The notes beneath the pieces were generated by a model, which saw only the letters and a list, made by a program, of their open reading frames with translations, was not told where the DNA came from and ran no database searches. DNA of 58,565 nucleotides. Origin: Bacteroidaceae bacterium. Its GTDB lineage: Bacteria > Bacteroidota > Bacteroidia > Bacteroidales > Bacteroidaceae. The position numbers were made by a program, and so were the translations under genes. The DNA lies in NCBI GenBank assembly GCA_017557635.1, contig JAFYYH010000014.1, forward strand, positions 1-58,565, in the 5' to 3' direction. Below are positions 50,265 to 58,477 of the stretch, one piece after another. Position 1 is the first letter of the stretch. Every line of letters begins with the position of its first letter.

Positions 50265-51950
50265 ATGAAAAATAAAATATTTTATTTGCTTGGAGCCGGA
50301 GTCATGGCGTTCTCACTGACCGGTTGCGACCTGGATATCAACCAGGATCCGTATGCAGTGACTGACCTTGATGTTACTCAGTTGCTCACCTGCACTGAAT
50401 ATGAGGTGGCTGCCACTTTCTCCGAGGGATATTACATTAATGCTCATCTGGAGTCATATGTTCAGCATACCACCAGCCGTGAGGTAGATAACTATTCACT
50501 GGTTGCCGGTTATTCAACTCTTGGCAATACTTGGGAGCAGGCTTACAGATATGCTATCAAGAACTGCGACGAACTTATTAAGCAGGGTGATGCCGTTAAC
50601 GATGCAGTTTACGCCGGTATAGGTCGTGTCCTCAGGGCTTACACCTATTTGAATATGGTTGACCTTTGGGGTGATATTCCTTATTCAGAGGCAAACGTAG
50701 CCGGTATTGAGACTCCTAAGGCTGATGCCAGCAAGGATATCTACAATGACCTTCTGGTTGTAATCAATCAGGCTATCGCCAACTTTAAGGATACTCAGGC
50801 TGCCAATCCTCTGCTGATTGGTGCTAATGATCTTTTCTATGGCGGTGACGCTGCAAAATGGCTTAAGGCTGCTAATACACTTAAGCTGAAGTTGCTCGTT
50901 CAGTGCCGTAAGGCTAAGGCCGAAATCACAGGTTGGCAGACTGAATTGGATGCTCTCCTTGCTGAGGATAATTTCATTGGTGACGGTGAGGACCTCCAGT
51001 TCCCGCATTCTGCTACCAAGACTCCTACCGATGAACGTAAGTTCGGTTTCGTTGATGAGTATGAGGGTGGTCAGAAGAGCGTTTGGATCAATCCTTGGTT
51101 CTATGAGGTTCTGAACGGTAAGACCTACAACTTCAAGCAGAATCCTCTTGCCGGTGTTGTTGATCCCCGTGTTCCTTATTACTATGTAAATCAGCTAACC
51201 GCTACATCTAACGCTTCTAATCAGACTGATTATCGTGATGGTGCTTTTGTATCAATCTTTACCGGTAGTAACTCAGGTTACACCTCAAATTCACAGGAAA
51301 GCTCTATGACTTGCATCGGTATCTACCCCGTAGGCGGTAAGTTTGATGACGGTCTGGGTGGCACCATTGGTGCAAGCTCCGGTAACGGTATAGCTCCTGA
51401 TAAGATGCTTCAGGCTTATTCAGTTCCTTTCATGAAGGCTGAGTTGGTTCTTACTGAGGGTGTAACTGGTGATGCCAAGGCTCTCCTTGAGGCTGGTATC
51501 CGTGCTTCAATCACTCATGTAAATGCTGTATCCAAGGCTTCTAATCCTGCAGTTCCTGCTATTACAGAGACTGCTATCGCAGGTTTGATGTTGGGCGTAA
51601 ACAATGCATATGACAATGCTGCCACAAATGACAAGAAACTTGAGATAGTAATGACCGAGAAGTGGATTGCAAACTTCTTCAATTCAGTTGAGGCCTATAG
51701 CGATATCCGTCGTACCGGTTATCCTGTACTCTTCAAGGGAAATGCTGATAGAAAGATTTATACTCCTTATGATCAGACTATTGCCGCAAGTCCGCTGCCT
51801 GAGCCTTTAGCTTATGACTGCTCAGTAATTCTGGATTATCCTAGAATCATGTGGTATCCGGAATCAGAGACACAGCTTAACAAAGCGAACATTAACAATA
51901 CAAATCGTACTGTTAGCGATTACACTAACGTATTCTGGGATGTTCAGTGA
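50265..51950 (+). CDS. SusD/RagB-type surface lipoprotein
   Basis: A 561-residue substrate-binding lid of the neighbouring SusC-type channel. Lipoprotein signal ends SLTGC (C21), followed by DLDINQDPYAVTD, the family's usual opening. The helical TPR-like core shows AYTYLNMVDLWGDIPYSEA, and the C-terminal part carries AKWLKAANTLKLKLLVQC and EKWIANFFNSVEAYSDIRRT. Another ATG lies two codons earlier (50259). It sits between susC and a third lipoprotein, in a three-gene unit closed by a terminator at 53006. Confidence 0.94.
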   Translation: MKNKIFYLLGAGVMAFSLTGCDLDINQDPYAVTDLDVTQLLTCTEYEVAATFSEGYYINAHLESYVQHTTSREVDNYSLVAGYSTLGNTWEQAYRYAIKNCDELIKQGDAVNDAVYAGIGRVLRAYTYLNMVDLWGDIPYSEANVAGIETPKADASKDIYNDLLVVINQAIANFKDTQAANPLLIGANDLFYGGDAAKWLKAANTLKLKLLVQCRKAKAEITGWQTELDALLAEDNFIGDGEDLQFPHSATKTPTDERKFGFVDEYEGGQKSVWINPWFYEVLNGKTYNFKQNPLAGVVDPRVPYYYVNQLTATSNASNQTDYRDGAFVSIFTGSNSGYTSNSQESSMTCIGIYPVGGKFDDGLGGTIGASSGNGIAPDKMLQAYSVPFMKAELVLTEGVTGDAKALLEAGIRASITHVNAVSKASNPAVPAITETAIAGLMLGVNNAYDNAATNDKKLEIVMTEKWIANFFNSVEAYSDIRRTGYPVLFKGNADRKIYTPYDQTIAASPLPEPLAYDCSVILDYPRIMWYPESETQLNKANINNTNRTVSDYTNVFWDVQ

Positions 51951-51973
51951 TTAACTTAAACTGATTCAAGATT

Positions 51974-52987
51974 ATGAAAACATCAAAAATATTTTTGGCA
52001 TTAGCTATTCCTGCAGTGCTTGCAAGTTGTAATAAGGAGCCTGAGCTTCCTTATGATCTTCAGGGCACATTGCACACATTTGCCGTATCAGTAACAAAGT
52101 CAACTCAGCACGATCTTCTGTTGAATGCAGGTTCTACTGATGGTGAGTTCTATGTCAATCTGAATGTTCCCGAGAATATGGGTGACTTCTCATCATATCT
52201 TAAGGAGGTTCAGCTTCTCTGCGTTTACACTGCCGTTAACGGTGACGTTTCTTCAGCTATCGCTGCCGAAGGTATCACCACTATTCCCGGCGAGGTTCAG
52301 ATCGATATGGCTGCATTGTGCGATAAACTTGGTATCGCCGCACCTGCTATCGGTGATAAGATGCAGTTTGCAGCAAATATTGTACATAAGGACGGTACTG
52401 TAGTTCCGGGTTGGTCTCCGACCATGGGCTTCAACTATCGCGCTCCTTCATTCTTCACAATGGCCGATGGTTCAGACTTCAGCTACTGCGCAACATTTAC
52501 AGCTGCTGCTCCTCTGCAGACAGCCTACTATGCTGGCGGCAACTCTGTAGCTTGGACCGGTTATGACGATTATATTGAAGACGATGCAACCCAGGCCGTT
52601 ACAATTACAAAAATGACCGAGATTCCTGCTGATGTAGTAAAGGCTGGATTCACAGCTGATGATTACATCGGTCTGACTATCGGTTTCGATTTCCTCGGAC
52701 TGGGTGTTGATGCTGAGTTCAACGTCTTCATCAACAAGAAGGATTATTCAGTATCAGCTCCTACACAGACTGTTGCTGAGGCTTATCCCGGATGGATCTA
52801 TGCAGTTTACGGCGAAGGCGGTCCTCTTAAGTTCGAATCATTCAACGGCGAACTTGACACTCAGACCAACGTACTCTCTTTCACTGTACTTGTAAGATGG
52901 TATATCCAGGGTGGTGCGTATGACGGCTATTCACTCACTTGGGGTTCAGCAATACCCTTCGAGATTGATTTCAGCGACGTACAGTAA
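51974..52987 (+). CDS. Lipoprotein in SusCD operon, possible surface binding protein
   Basis: A 337-residue lipoprotein with lipobox AVLASC (C19). It looks like a modular beta-sandwich protein and occupies the SusE/SusF position, where such proteins bind the substrate at the cell surface. I cannot assign it to a named family; there is no catalytic motif. Sequence after the Cys reads CNKEPELP. Codon use resembles that of susC and susD. It starts 23 bases after susD and is followed by a strong terminator. Confidence 0.75.
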   Translation: MKTSKIFLALAIPAVLASCNKEPELPYDLQGTLHTFAVSVTKSTQHDLLLNAGSTDGEFYVNLNVPENMGDFSSYLKEVQLLCVYTAVNGDVSSAIAAEGITTIPGEVQIDMAALCDKLGIAAPAIGDKMQFAANIVHKDGTVVPGWSPTMGFNYRAPSFFTMADGSDFSYCATFTAAAPLQTAYYAGGNSVAWTGYDDYIEDDATQAVTITKMTEIPADVVKAGFTADDYIGLTIGFDFLGLGVDAEFNVFINKKDYSVSAPTQTVAEAYPGWIYAVYGEGGPLKFESFNGELDTQTNVLSFTVLVRWYIQGGAYDGYSLTWGSAIPFEIDFSDVQ

Positions 52988-53005
52988 TCTGCTTTGCTAA
53001 TAATT

Positions 53006-53050
53006 TGAGTCCGGTATGGCTTGGGTTCATACCGGACTCAATTTTTTTTT
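53006..53050 (+). terminator. Rho-independent terminator of susC-susD-lipoprotein
   Basis: A perfect 13-bp stem (53006-53018 with 53028-53040), 9-base loop and nine T residues. Confidence 0.95.
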
Positions 53051-53065
53051 GGACAGGATACAACA

Positions 53066-53094
53066 AAAGGGTCGGACTTGATGTCCGACCCTTT
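53066..53094 (-). terminator. Rho-independent terminator after rpmH
   Basis: A perfect 12-bp stem (53066-53077 with 53083-53094), 5-base loop, and on the minus strand a TTTTGTTG tail. It backs onto the susCD terminator, 15 bases away. Confidence 0.85.
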
Positions 53095-53122
53095 CATATA
53101 TACCTTATGTGATTATAAAGTA

Positions 53123-53284
53123 TTACTTCTTGGTTCCGCAGTACTCGTCAGATACTGTCAGTTTCTTGCGGCCCTTGGCTCTGCGTGAAGCAAGTACACG
53201 ACGGCCGTTTGCTGTGGCCATTCTCTCACGGAATCCGTGCTTGTTCTTTCTCTTCCTGTTGGAAGGCTGAAATGTTCTTTTCAT
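53123..53284 (-). CDS. rpmH: 50S ribosomal protein L34
   Basis: A 53-residue basic protein, read codon by codon from the ATG at 53284: it begins [20 protein letters not shown], continues [20 protein letters not shown], and ends with [13 protein letters not shown]. The first two blocks are the universal L34 core. The C-terminal extension of about nine residues is unlike E. coli L34 (46 residues) but is usual for the phylum as I recall. dnaA, its usual neighbour elsewhere, is absent here. It has its own promoter (53331-53362) and terminator, divergent from efp. Confidence 0.96.
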   Translation of the reverse strand: MKRTFQPSNRKRKNKHGFRERMATANGRRVLASRRAKGRKKLTVSDEYCGTKK

Positions 53285-53330
53285 CGTTATATATTTTTAT
53301 TGTTTTCCTATCTGTTCGGGAATCGGAGGG

Positions 53331-53362
53331 CAAAGGTAGTTTCTTTTTTCATAATATGCAAA
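53331..53362 (-). promoter_or_regulatory. Promoter of rpmH
   Basis: Minus strand: -33 TTTG (53362-53359), 20-base spacer, -7 TACCTTTG (53338-53331). Both elements match the Bacteroidota consensus. Confidence 0.65.
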
Positions 53363-53387
53363 TTGCATCTCTTTTTTTGTCTAAAGT

Positions 53388-53418
53388 TTTGTCTATTTGT
53401 CTCATTGCACTACTTTTG
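53388..53418 (+). promoter_or_regulatory. Promoter of efp operon
   Basis: -33 TTTG (53388-53391), 19-base spacer, -7 TACTTTTG (53411-53418), the best match in the window. A 7-bp inverted repeat (CATTGCA 53403-53409 with TGCAATG 53417-53423) brackets the -7 box. Confidence 0.7.
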
Positions 53419-53462
53419 CAATGCGAAAAGAATTTTATTAATAATAGAACAAACAGACTTTT

Positions 53463-54029
53463 ATGATTCTTTGTCAAGACATTAAGATCGGTACCTGCAT
53501 CAATTTGGAGGGCCAGCTTTATTTCTGCATTGATTTTCTCCATGTAAAACCCGGTAAGGGAAACACATTCGTACGTACCAAGCTTAAGAACGTGGTTAAC
53601 GGCCGCGTATTGGAGCGTACATTCCAGATCGGCTTCAAACTGGAGGATGTCCGCGTAGAGCGTCGTCCTTACCAGTATCTTTATCAGGACGAGATGGGTT
53701 ACATATTCATGAATCAGGAGGATTTTGAGCAGGTAACTATCATCAAGGACCTTATCAACGGTGTTGATTACCTCAAGGAGGGTGAGGTTGTTGATGTTGT
53801 TACAAACGCCAATACCGGTGAGATCCTGTTCGCTGATCTGCCTGTAAAGGTTGTACTCAAGGTTACATATACAGAACCCGGCCTTAAGGGTGATACAGCT
53901 ACCAACGCTACCAAGCCCGCTAAGGTTGAGACCGGTTGCGAGGTTCGCGTACCTCTGTTCATCAATGAAGGTGAGCTGATAGAGGTCGATACCCGCGACG
54001 GATCATACCAGGGCCGCGTAAAGGCATAA
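53463..54029 (+). CDS. efp: Elongation factor P
   Basis: A 188-residue three-domain tRNA mimic that rescues ribosomes stalled on polyproline. The tip loop reads VKPGKGN with the modifiable Lys at position 32; domain II contains [20 protein letters not shown], and domain III ends [15 protein letters not shown]. An epmA-like modification enzyme is not encoded nearby. It leads efp-radC-DUF59-lpxH, behind a strong promoter. Confidence 0.96.
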   Translation: MILCQDIKIGTCINLEGQLYFCIDFLHVKPGKGNTFVRTKLKNVVNGRVLERTFQIGFKLEDVRVERRPYQYLYQDEMGYIFMNQEDFEQVTIIKDLINGVDYLKEGEVVDVVTNANTGEILFADLPVKVVLKVTYTEPGLKGDTATNATKPAKVETGCEVRVPLFINEGELIEVDTRDGSYQGRVKA

Positions 54030-54036
54030 GAAATGG

Positions 54037-54732
54037 ATGTATAAGCCAGACAAGCTGAATCTTAAGCAGTGGGCCATAGAGGATCGCCCCCGTGAAAAGA
54101 TGAAGCAAAAGGGCGCAAGTGCGCTGACAAACGCTGAGTTATTGGCGATTCTAATACACACTGGAAACACTGAAGATTCGGTGGTGGCTTTGACACAAAA
54201 AGTGATGGCTTCCTGCCGCAACAGTCTTTCCGAACTTGGAAAACTTAGCGTCGGGGAGCTATGCTCTTTTAAAGGAATAGGTGAGGCCAAGGCGATAACG
54301 ATTTTGGCCGCATGTGAGTTGGGCAGACGCCGTAAGGAAGAGAAACCTATGCGTAAGCCCGTTATCAGGACATCGCGTGACATTTATGACTGGTTCTATC
54401 CCGTCATGGCCGACAAGCAGGTTGAAGAATGCCATGTGCTGCTGCTCAATCAGGCCGGCAGAGTGATAGACAGCATGCTTGTCAGCCAGGGAGGTCTTAC
54501 AAGCGCCTCGGTCGATGTCCGTCTTATTGTAAGGGAAGCGATTGTGCACAGGGCAACAGCTGTCGTCTTATGCCACAATCATCCGTCGGGTAATCTGATT
54601 CCGAGCCGTCAGGATGACGGATTGACAACAGCAGTCCGCCAGGCTTGCTACACGATGGATATTTCTTTGCTGGATCATGTGATATTCACTGACGGAGGAT
54701 ATTACAGTTATGCTGACCACGGTCGGCTTTGA
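54037..54732 (+). CDS. radC: RadC/JAB-domain protein
   Basis: A 231-residue protein of the RadC family, not proven to act in DNA repair. The N-terminal region has the UPF0758 opening (WAIEDRPREKMKQKGASAL) and a helix-hairpin-helix segment (CSFKGIGEAKAITILAA). The C-terminal JAB1/MPN metalloprotease-like domain shows HNHPSGNLIPSRQDD. Seven bases after efp and 6 before the DUF59 gene. Confidence 0.93.
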   Translation: MYKPDKLNLKQWAIEDRPREKMKQKGASALTNAELLAILIHTGNTEDSVVALTQKVMASCRNSLSELGKLSVGELCSFKGIGEAKAITILAACELGRRRKEEKPMRKPVIRTSRDIYDWFYPVMADKQVEECHVLLLNQAGRVIDSMLVSQGGLTSASVDVRLIVREAIVHRATAVVLCHNHPSGNLIPSRQDDGLTTAVRQACYTMDISLLDHVIFTDGGYYSYADHGRL

Positions 54733-54738
54733 AAGGAG

Positions 54739-55053
54739 ATGAGTGAAAAGTTTGATATTGAGGAGAAAGTCGTAGAGGTACTCAAGACCGTATATGATCC
54801 TGAGATACCCGTTGACATATACAACCTTGGGCTTATATACAAGGTCGATGTCGATGATGATGCGAATGTCGTCATCGATATGACGCTGACAGCGCCCGGA
54901 TGCTCTCTGGCTGATTTCATCGTTGAGGATGTACGTCTCAGGGTAGAGGGTCTTGAATGCGTCAAATCGGCTACGGTAAATCTTGTCTTTGAACCGGAAT
55001 GGGACAAGGATATGATGTCCGAGGAGGCCAAACTTGAATTGGGACTGATATGA
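54739..55053 (+). CDS. DUF59 (MIP18-type) Fe-S assembly protein
   Basis: A 104-residue single-domain protein of the DUF59/SufT class, implicated in iron-sulfur cluster assembly or delivery. It shows VYDPEIPVDIYNLGLIY, the conserved Cys in TLTAPGCSLADFIVEDV, and the FEPEWDKDMMSEEAKLELGL ending. No Suf genes are adjacent. Its TGA overlaps the lpxH ATG by four bases (ATGA). Confidence 0.9.
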   Translation: MSEKFDIEEKVVEVLKTVYDPEIPVDIYNLGLIYKVDVDDDANVVIDMTLTAPGCSLADFIVEDVRLRVEGLECVKSATVNLVFEPEWDKDMMSEEAKLELGLI

Positions 55054-55814
55054 AACAGGTTTATTTTATCTCTGACGCACATCTGGGCTCATGGGCCATT
55101 GACCATAGGCGGATGCAGGAAAGACGCCTGGTGCGTTTCCTTGACGACATCAAGGACAAGGCTCAGGCCATCTACATGCTGGGCGACATGTTTGACTACT
55201 GGTATGAGTTCAAGTATGTCGTCCCCAAAGGTTACACCCGTTTTCTGGGCAAGATATCCGAGCTTACTGACCTTGGCGTCGAGGTCCACTATTTCATAGG
55301 CAATCATGATATCTGGACTTTCGGTTATCTGGAGCGCGAATGCGGTGTAATTCTTCATAAGGAACCGTTGACTGTCGAAATCATGGGCAAGGAGTTCTTC
55401 CTGGCTCACGGCGACGGTATGGGTGACCCCAGTCGTACGTTCCGTTTCCTCAGAGGTATTTTCCGCAGCCGTGTATGCCAGTTCCTCTATTCCCTGTTGC
55501 CCACAAGGTGGAGCATGTGGTTCGGCCTTTCATGGGCAAAAAAAAGCATGGAGAAGCATCGTCTTAACGGAGTTGACAAGTATCTTGGCGAGGACAAGGA
55601 GTTTCAGGTTATATACGCCAAGGAATACCTCAAATCTCATCCCGATATCAACTACTTCATATTCGGACACCGCCACATAGAACTTGATCTGATGCTGAGC
55701 CATTCAAGCCGGATGCTCATTCTCGGCGACTGGATTTCGCAATACACTTACGCCGTGTTTGACGGCAAAACTCTCACGATGCACAATTACCTCGAAGGAG
55801 GTGATAACAAATAA
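55050..55814 (+). CDS. lpxH: UDP-2,3-diacylglucosamine diphosphatase
   Basis: A 254-residue calcineurin-like metallophosphoesterase that hydrolyses UDP-diacylglucosamine to lipid X in lipid A synthesis. Metal motifs are SDAHLGSW, MLGDMFDYWYE, FIGNHD, LAHGDGMG and FGHRHIELD. LpxH and the unrelated LpxI or LpxG can each do this step, so LpxH is the family call. Coupled to the DUF59 gene; convergent with ackA, with a shared terminator. Confidence 0.93.
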   Translation: MKQVYFISDAHLGSWAIDHRRMQERRLVRFLDDIKDKAQAIYMLGDMFDYWYEFKYVVPKGYTRFLGKISELTDLGVEVHYFIGNHDIWTFGYLERECGVILHKEPLTVEIMGKEFFLAHGDGMGDPSRTFRFLRGIFRSRVCQFLYSLLPTRWSMWFGLSWAKKSMEKHRLNGVDKYLGEDKEFQVIYAKEYLKSHPDINYFIFGHRHIELDLMLSHSSRMLILGDWISQYTYAVFDGKTLTMHNYLEGGDNK

Positions 55815-55843
55815 ATAAAGCTGCCTTTCAGGGCAGCTTTATT
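55814..55843. terminator. Bidirectional terminator between lpxH and ackA
   Basis: A perfect 12-bp stem (AATAAAGCTGCC 55814-55825 with 55832-55843), 6-base loop, A-rich on the left and T-rich on the right, so it suits both convergent genes. Confidence 0.8.
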
Positions 55844-55863
55844 ATTTATATGGCTTTTTCGTC

Positions 55864-57063
55864 TTACTTTACCAGCGCCATTGTATCGGAGGCAATCATC
55901 AGCTCCTCATCAGTGGGCAGAACAACTACCTTGACCTTTGAATCGGGAGTGCTGATTATTCCGTCCTTGCCGAACATGATCTTGGCGTTCTGCTCCTTAT
56001 CGAGCTTGATACCCAGGAACTCCATGTTCTCGCATACGGCCTCGCGAACCTCATGACGGTTCTCACCGACACCGCCGGTGAATACGACTACGTCAACTCC
56101 GCCCATTGCTGCAGCAAAGGCACCGATGTATTTCTTGATGCGGTAAGCGTACATCTTCTTGGCAAGAGCAGCGCGCTCGTTGCCTGCCTCCATTGAAGCG
56201 GTAACCTCACGCATATCGCTTGATGCGCCCGATATACCCAGCAGACCTGACTTCTTGTTCAGAAGGTTTGACATGCCTGTGCTGTCCAGTCCCTCCTTTT
56301 CCATGAGGAAGGTTACTGCGCCTGCATCGATGTCACCGCTGCGGGTACCCATCATAATGCCCTCCAGAGGAGTAAGGCCCATGGTGGTGTCAACGCTCTT
56401 GCCGTCCTTGACTGCGGTGATAGAACCGCCGTTTCCGATGTGGCAGGTGATTATCTTGGAACCCTCAGCCTTGATGCCAAGGTACTTGCAGATCTCGCCT
56501 GATACAAAACGGTGTGATGTTCCGTGGAATCCGTAACGGCGTACGCCATACTTCTGATACAGCTCGTAAGGAATTGCATAGAGGTATGCGTAGTCGGGCA
56601 TGGTCTGATGGAAGGCGGTGTCAAATACACCAACCTGCGGAACGTTGGGAAGGAGCTCGCTTACGGCGTTCACACCCTTCAGGTTTGCGGGGTTGTGCAG
56701 GGGAGCCAGGTCATTGCAGGCTGCGAATGCCTCAAGTACCTCGGGGGTAAGGATAACGCTCTTGTTGAACTTCTCGCCTCCGTGCACCATGCGGTGACCA
56801 ACGGCATTGATCTCATCAAGTGACTTGATTACGCCGTACTGGCTGCCTGTAAGCACCTCAAAAATGAACTTTACACCTACTGTGTGCTCTGGAATCTCCT
56901 TCTCAATGATAACCTTCTCGCCGTTTGCATCGGTGAGTTTGAGGAAGGAACCCTTCATGCCTATCTTCTCAATTCCACCCTGTGCAATGACATCGTTCTT
57001 GTCCATGTCAAACAGCTTGTACTTGATTGACGAGCTGCCGCAGTTCAATACCAGAATCTTCAT
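55864..57063 (-). CDS. ackA: Acetate kinase
   Basis: A 399-residue kinase making ATP from acetyl phosphate and ADP. N-terminal KILVLNCGSSSIKYKLFDMD, the HRMVHGGEKF segment, FHGTSHRFVSGE, CHIGNGGSITAVKDGKSVDT and TPLEGIMMGTRSGDIDAGA are all family signatures. It follows pta by 6 bases, forming the standard fermentative acetate pair. Confidence 0.97.
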   Translation of the reverse strand: MKILVLNCGSSSIKYKLFDMDKNDVIAQGGIEKIGMKGSFLKLTDANGEKVIIEKEIPEHTVGVKFIFEVLTGSQYGVIKSLDEINAVGHRMVHGGEKFNKSVILTPEVLEAFAACNDLAPLHNPANLKGVNAVSELLPNVPQVGVFDTAFHQTMPDYAYLYAIPYELYQKYGVRRYGFHGTSHRFVSGEICKYLGIKAEGSKIITCHIGNGGSITAVKDGKSVDTTMGLTPLEGIMMGTRSGDIDAGAVTFLMEKEGLDSTGMSNLLNKKSGLLGISGASSDMREVTASMEAGNERAALAKKMYAYRIKKYIGAFAAAMGGVDVVVFTGGVGENRHEVREAVCENMEFLGIKLDKEQNAKIMFGKDGIISTPDSKVKVVVLPTDEELMIASDTMALVK

Positions 57064-57069
57064 CTTGTC

Positions 57070-58083
57070 TTATGCTTTTTTTGCTGCCATTGCCTGGTTT
57101 GAGGTGACAGCGATCATTTTATAAACGTCATCAACAGAACAGCCGCGTGAAAGGTCGTTCACGGGACGTGCGATACCCTGAAGGATAGGGCCGATGGCCT
57201 CGGCGTTACCGATACGCTGTACCAGCTTGTATGCTATGTTGCCTACCTCGAGGTTGGGGAATACAAGTACGTTTGCCTTACCTGCAATCTCTGAACCCGG
57301 AGCCTTGCTTGCACCTACTGAAGGTACGATGGCGGCATCAGCCTGGAGTTCACCGTCAATCTTGAGGTCAGGAGCCAGTTCCTTGGCCTTGGCAAGGGCG
57401 GTAGTAACCTTGTCTACAACCTCATGCTTGGCTGAACCCTTGGTTGAGAAACTGAGCATTGCAACACGGGGCTCGGCAAAGCCTGCAACTGCGGTAGCTG
57501 TGCCGGCCGATGCAACTGCTATCTGTGCCAGCTGGTCAGCATCGGGTACCGGAGTGACAGCGCAATCGGCAAATACCATAATACCGTTCTCGCCGTACTG
57601 CGGGGTCTTGGTTATCATGATGAACGCACCCGATACAACTGATATGCCGGGAGCGGTCTTGATTATCTGGAGAGCGGGACGGAGCACGTTGCCTGTGGTG
57701 TTGCGTGCGCCTGCAAGCTGACCGTCGGCATCACCGTTCTTGATGATGAGGCAACCCAGGTAGAGGGGATCGAGCACCTTCTGCTGTGCCTCCTCGATGG
57801 TCATGCCCTTGTTCTTGCGCAGCTCGAACAGCAGGTTTGCGTAAAAGTCCTTCTTGGGGTTGTTCTCGGGATCGATAATTGTGGCCTTTGAGATGTTCTT
57901 AAGACCCCACTGTGCAGCAAGTCCCTCAATCTCTGATTTGTTACCTATGATGATAAGGTCTGCCACACCGTCTGCCAGAACCCTGTCGGCTGCCTTGAGA
58001 GTACGTTCCTCAGTACCTTCGGGCAACACAATGCGCTGCTTGTTCTCCTTAGCACGCGCAATAATCTGCTCCATTAATTCCAT
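57070..58083 (-). CDS. pta: Phosphate acetyltransferase (short form)
   Basis: A 337-residue enzyme converting acetyl-CoA and phosphate to acetyl phosphate. It is the catalytic PTA domain only, without the N-terminal DRTGG and BioD-like domains of the 714-residue E. coli protein, so the regulatory region is missing. Visible are [58 protein letters not shown] and [11 protein letters not shown]. Transcribed before ackA from a -7 box at 58127. Confidence 0.95.
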   Translation of the reverse strand: MELMEQIIARAKENKQRIVLPEGTEERTLKAADRVLADGVADLIIIGNKSEIEGLAAQWGLKNISKATIIDPENNPKKDFYANLLFELRKNKGMTIEEAQQKVLDPLYLGCLIIKNGDADGQLAGARNTTGNVLRPALQIIKTAPGISVVSGAFIMITKTPQYGENGIMVFADCAVTPVPDADQLAQIAVASAGTATAVAGFAEPRVAMLSFSTKGSAKHEVVDKVTTALAKAKELAPDLKIDGELQADAAIVPSVGASKAPGSEIAGKANVLVFPNLEVGNIAYKLVQRIGNAEAIGPILQGIARPVNDLSRGCSVDDVYKMIAVTSNQAMAAKKA

Positions 58084-58126
58084 ATATAATAGCTTAAATT
58101 GTAAACTCCACTTAGCAAAAGCACCG

Positions 58127-58134
58127 CAAAATTA
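58127..58134 (-). promoter_or_regulatory. -7 box for pta-ackA
   Basis: Minus-strand TAATTTTG, exact TAnnTTTG match, about 43 bases before the pta ATG. Confidence 0.5.
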
Positions 58135-58207
58135 CACTTTTTCCCGTAACCCCCACCTTAATTATTTATAAATAAATACGCCCGCACTACGCAGGTAAAA
58201 ACGTATT

Positions 58208-58267
58208 GGGGCGAAGCGAGTATGCGAGCGAGAGCGGCCGGAGGCCGCCCCGTTCGCTGTGGCGAAC
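58208..58267. repeat. GC-rich hairpin cluster
   Basis: GCGGCC (58234-58239) pairs with GGCCGC (58243-58248); GTTCGC (58252-58257) pairs with GCGAAC (58262-58267); GGGGCG (58208-58213) can pair with CGCCCC (58246-58251). Base composition is far richer in G+C than the flanks. Purpose unknown. Confidence 0.5.
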
Positions 58268-58288
58268 TAAAATAAGGGACGGAGGTCC

Positions 58289-58312
58289 TCGGTTCAAGCC
58301 CGGGGCACGCGG
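58289..58312 (+). other. tRNA 3'-arm-like remnant
   Basis: CTCGGTTCAAGCCCGGG has the form of a T-arm (5-bp stem with a wobble, loop TTCAAGC), followed by a GCACGCG acceptor-like stretch. No matching 5' half (CGCGTGC) is found upstream, so it looks like a broken tRNA end or a copied tail, not a working gene. Confidence 0.35.
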
Positions 58313-58322
58313 AGAAAAAGAA

Positions 58323-58345
58323 AAAGAGAGGCTTGACCTCTCTTT
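58323..58345 (-). terminator. Terminator of tRNA-Met
   Basis: AAAGAGAGG (58323-58331) pairs with CCTCTCTTT (58337-58345), 5-base loop, beginning nine bases past the tRNA 3' end; the minus strand continues TTCTTTTTC. Confidence 0.7.
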
Positions 58346-58353
58346 CTTTTTCG

Positions 58354-58427
58354 TAGCGGGACCCGGGATTGAACCGGGGACCTCATGATTATGAATCATG
58401 CGCTCTAACCAGCTGAGCTATCCCGCC
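58354..58427 (-). tRNA. tRNA-Met (CAT)
   Basis: A 74-nucleotide cloverleaf on the minus strand: acceptor GGCGGGA with TCCCGCT (first pair G-U), discriminator A, D-arm GCTCAGCTGGTTAGAGC, anticodon stem-loop CATGATTCATAATCATG, and T-loop TTCAATC. The anticodon is CAT at positions 35-37. The 3' CCA is not encoded. CAT also occurs on tRNA-Ile2 and initiator tRNA; the G-U first pair lacks the initiator mismatch, and elongator Met is my preferred call. Confidence 0.9.
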
Positions 58428-58446
58428 ATCGCTTGATAAGCGGGTG

Positions 58447-58477
58447 CAAAGGTAATGCCGATTTTTGATACCTGCAA
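58447..58477 (-). promoter_or_regulatory. Promoter of tRNA-Met
   Basis: Minus strand: TTG (58477-58475), 20-base spacer, TACCTTTG (58454-58447). About 20 bases lie between the -7 box and the tRNA 5' end. Confidence 0.6.

Noticed and set aside
58206-58388. Small open frame crossing the tRNA region, ending in a VAGPGIEPGTS-type peptide
   Set aside because: The last part is a translation of the tRNA-Met gene on the other strand, a well-known kind of spurious protein. The same holds for the opposite-strand frame at 58187-58399.
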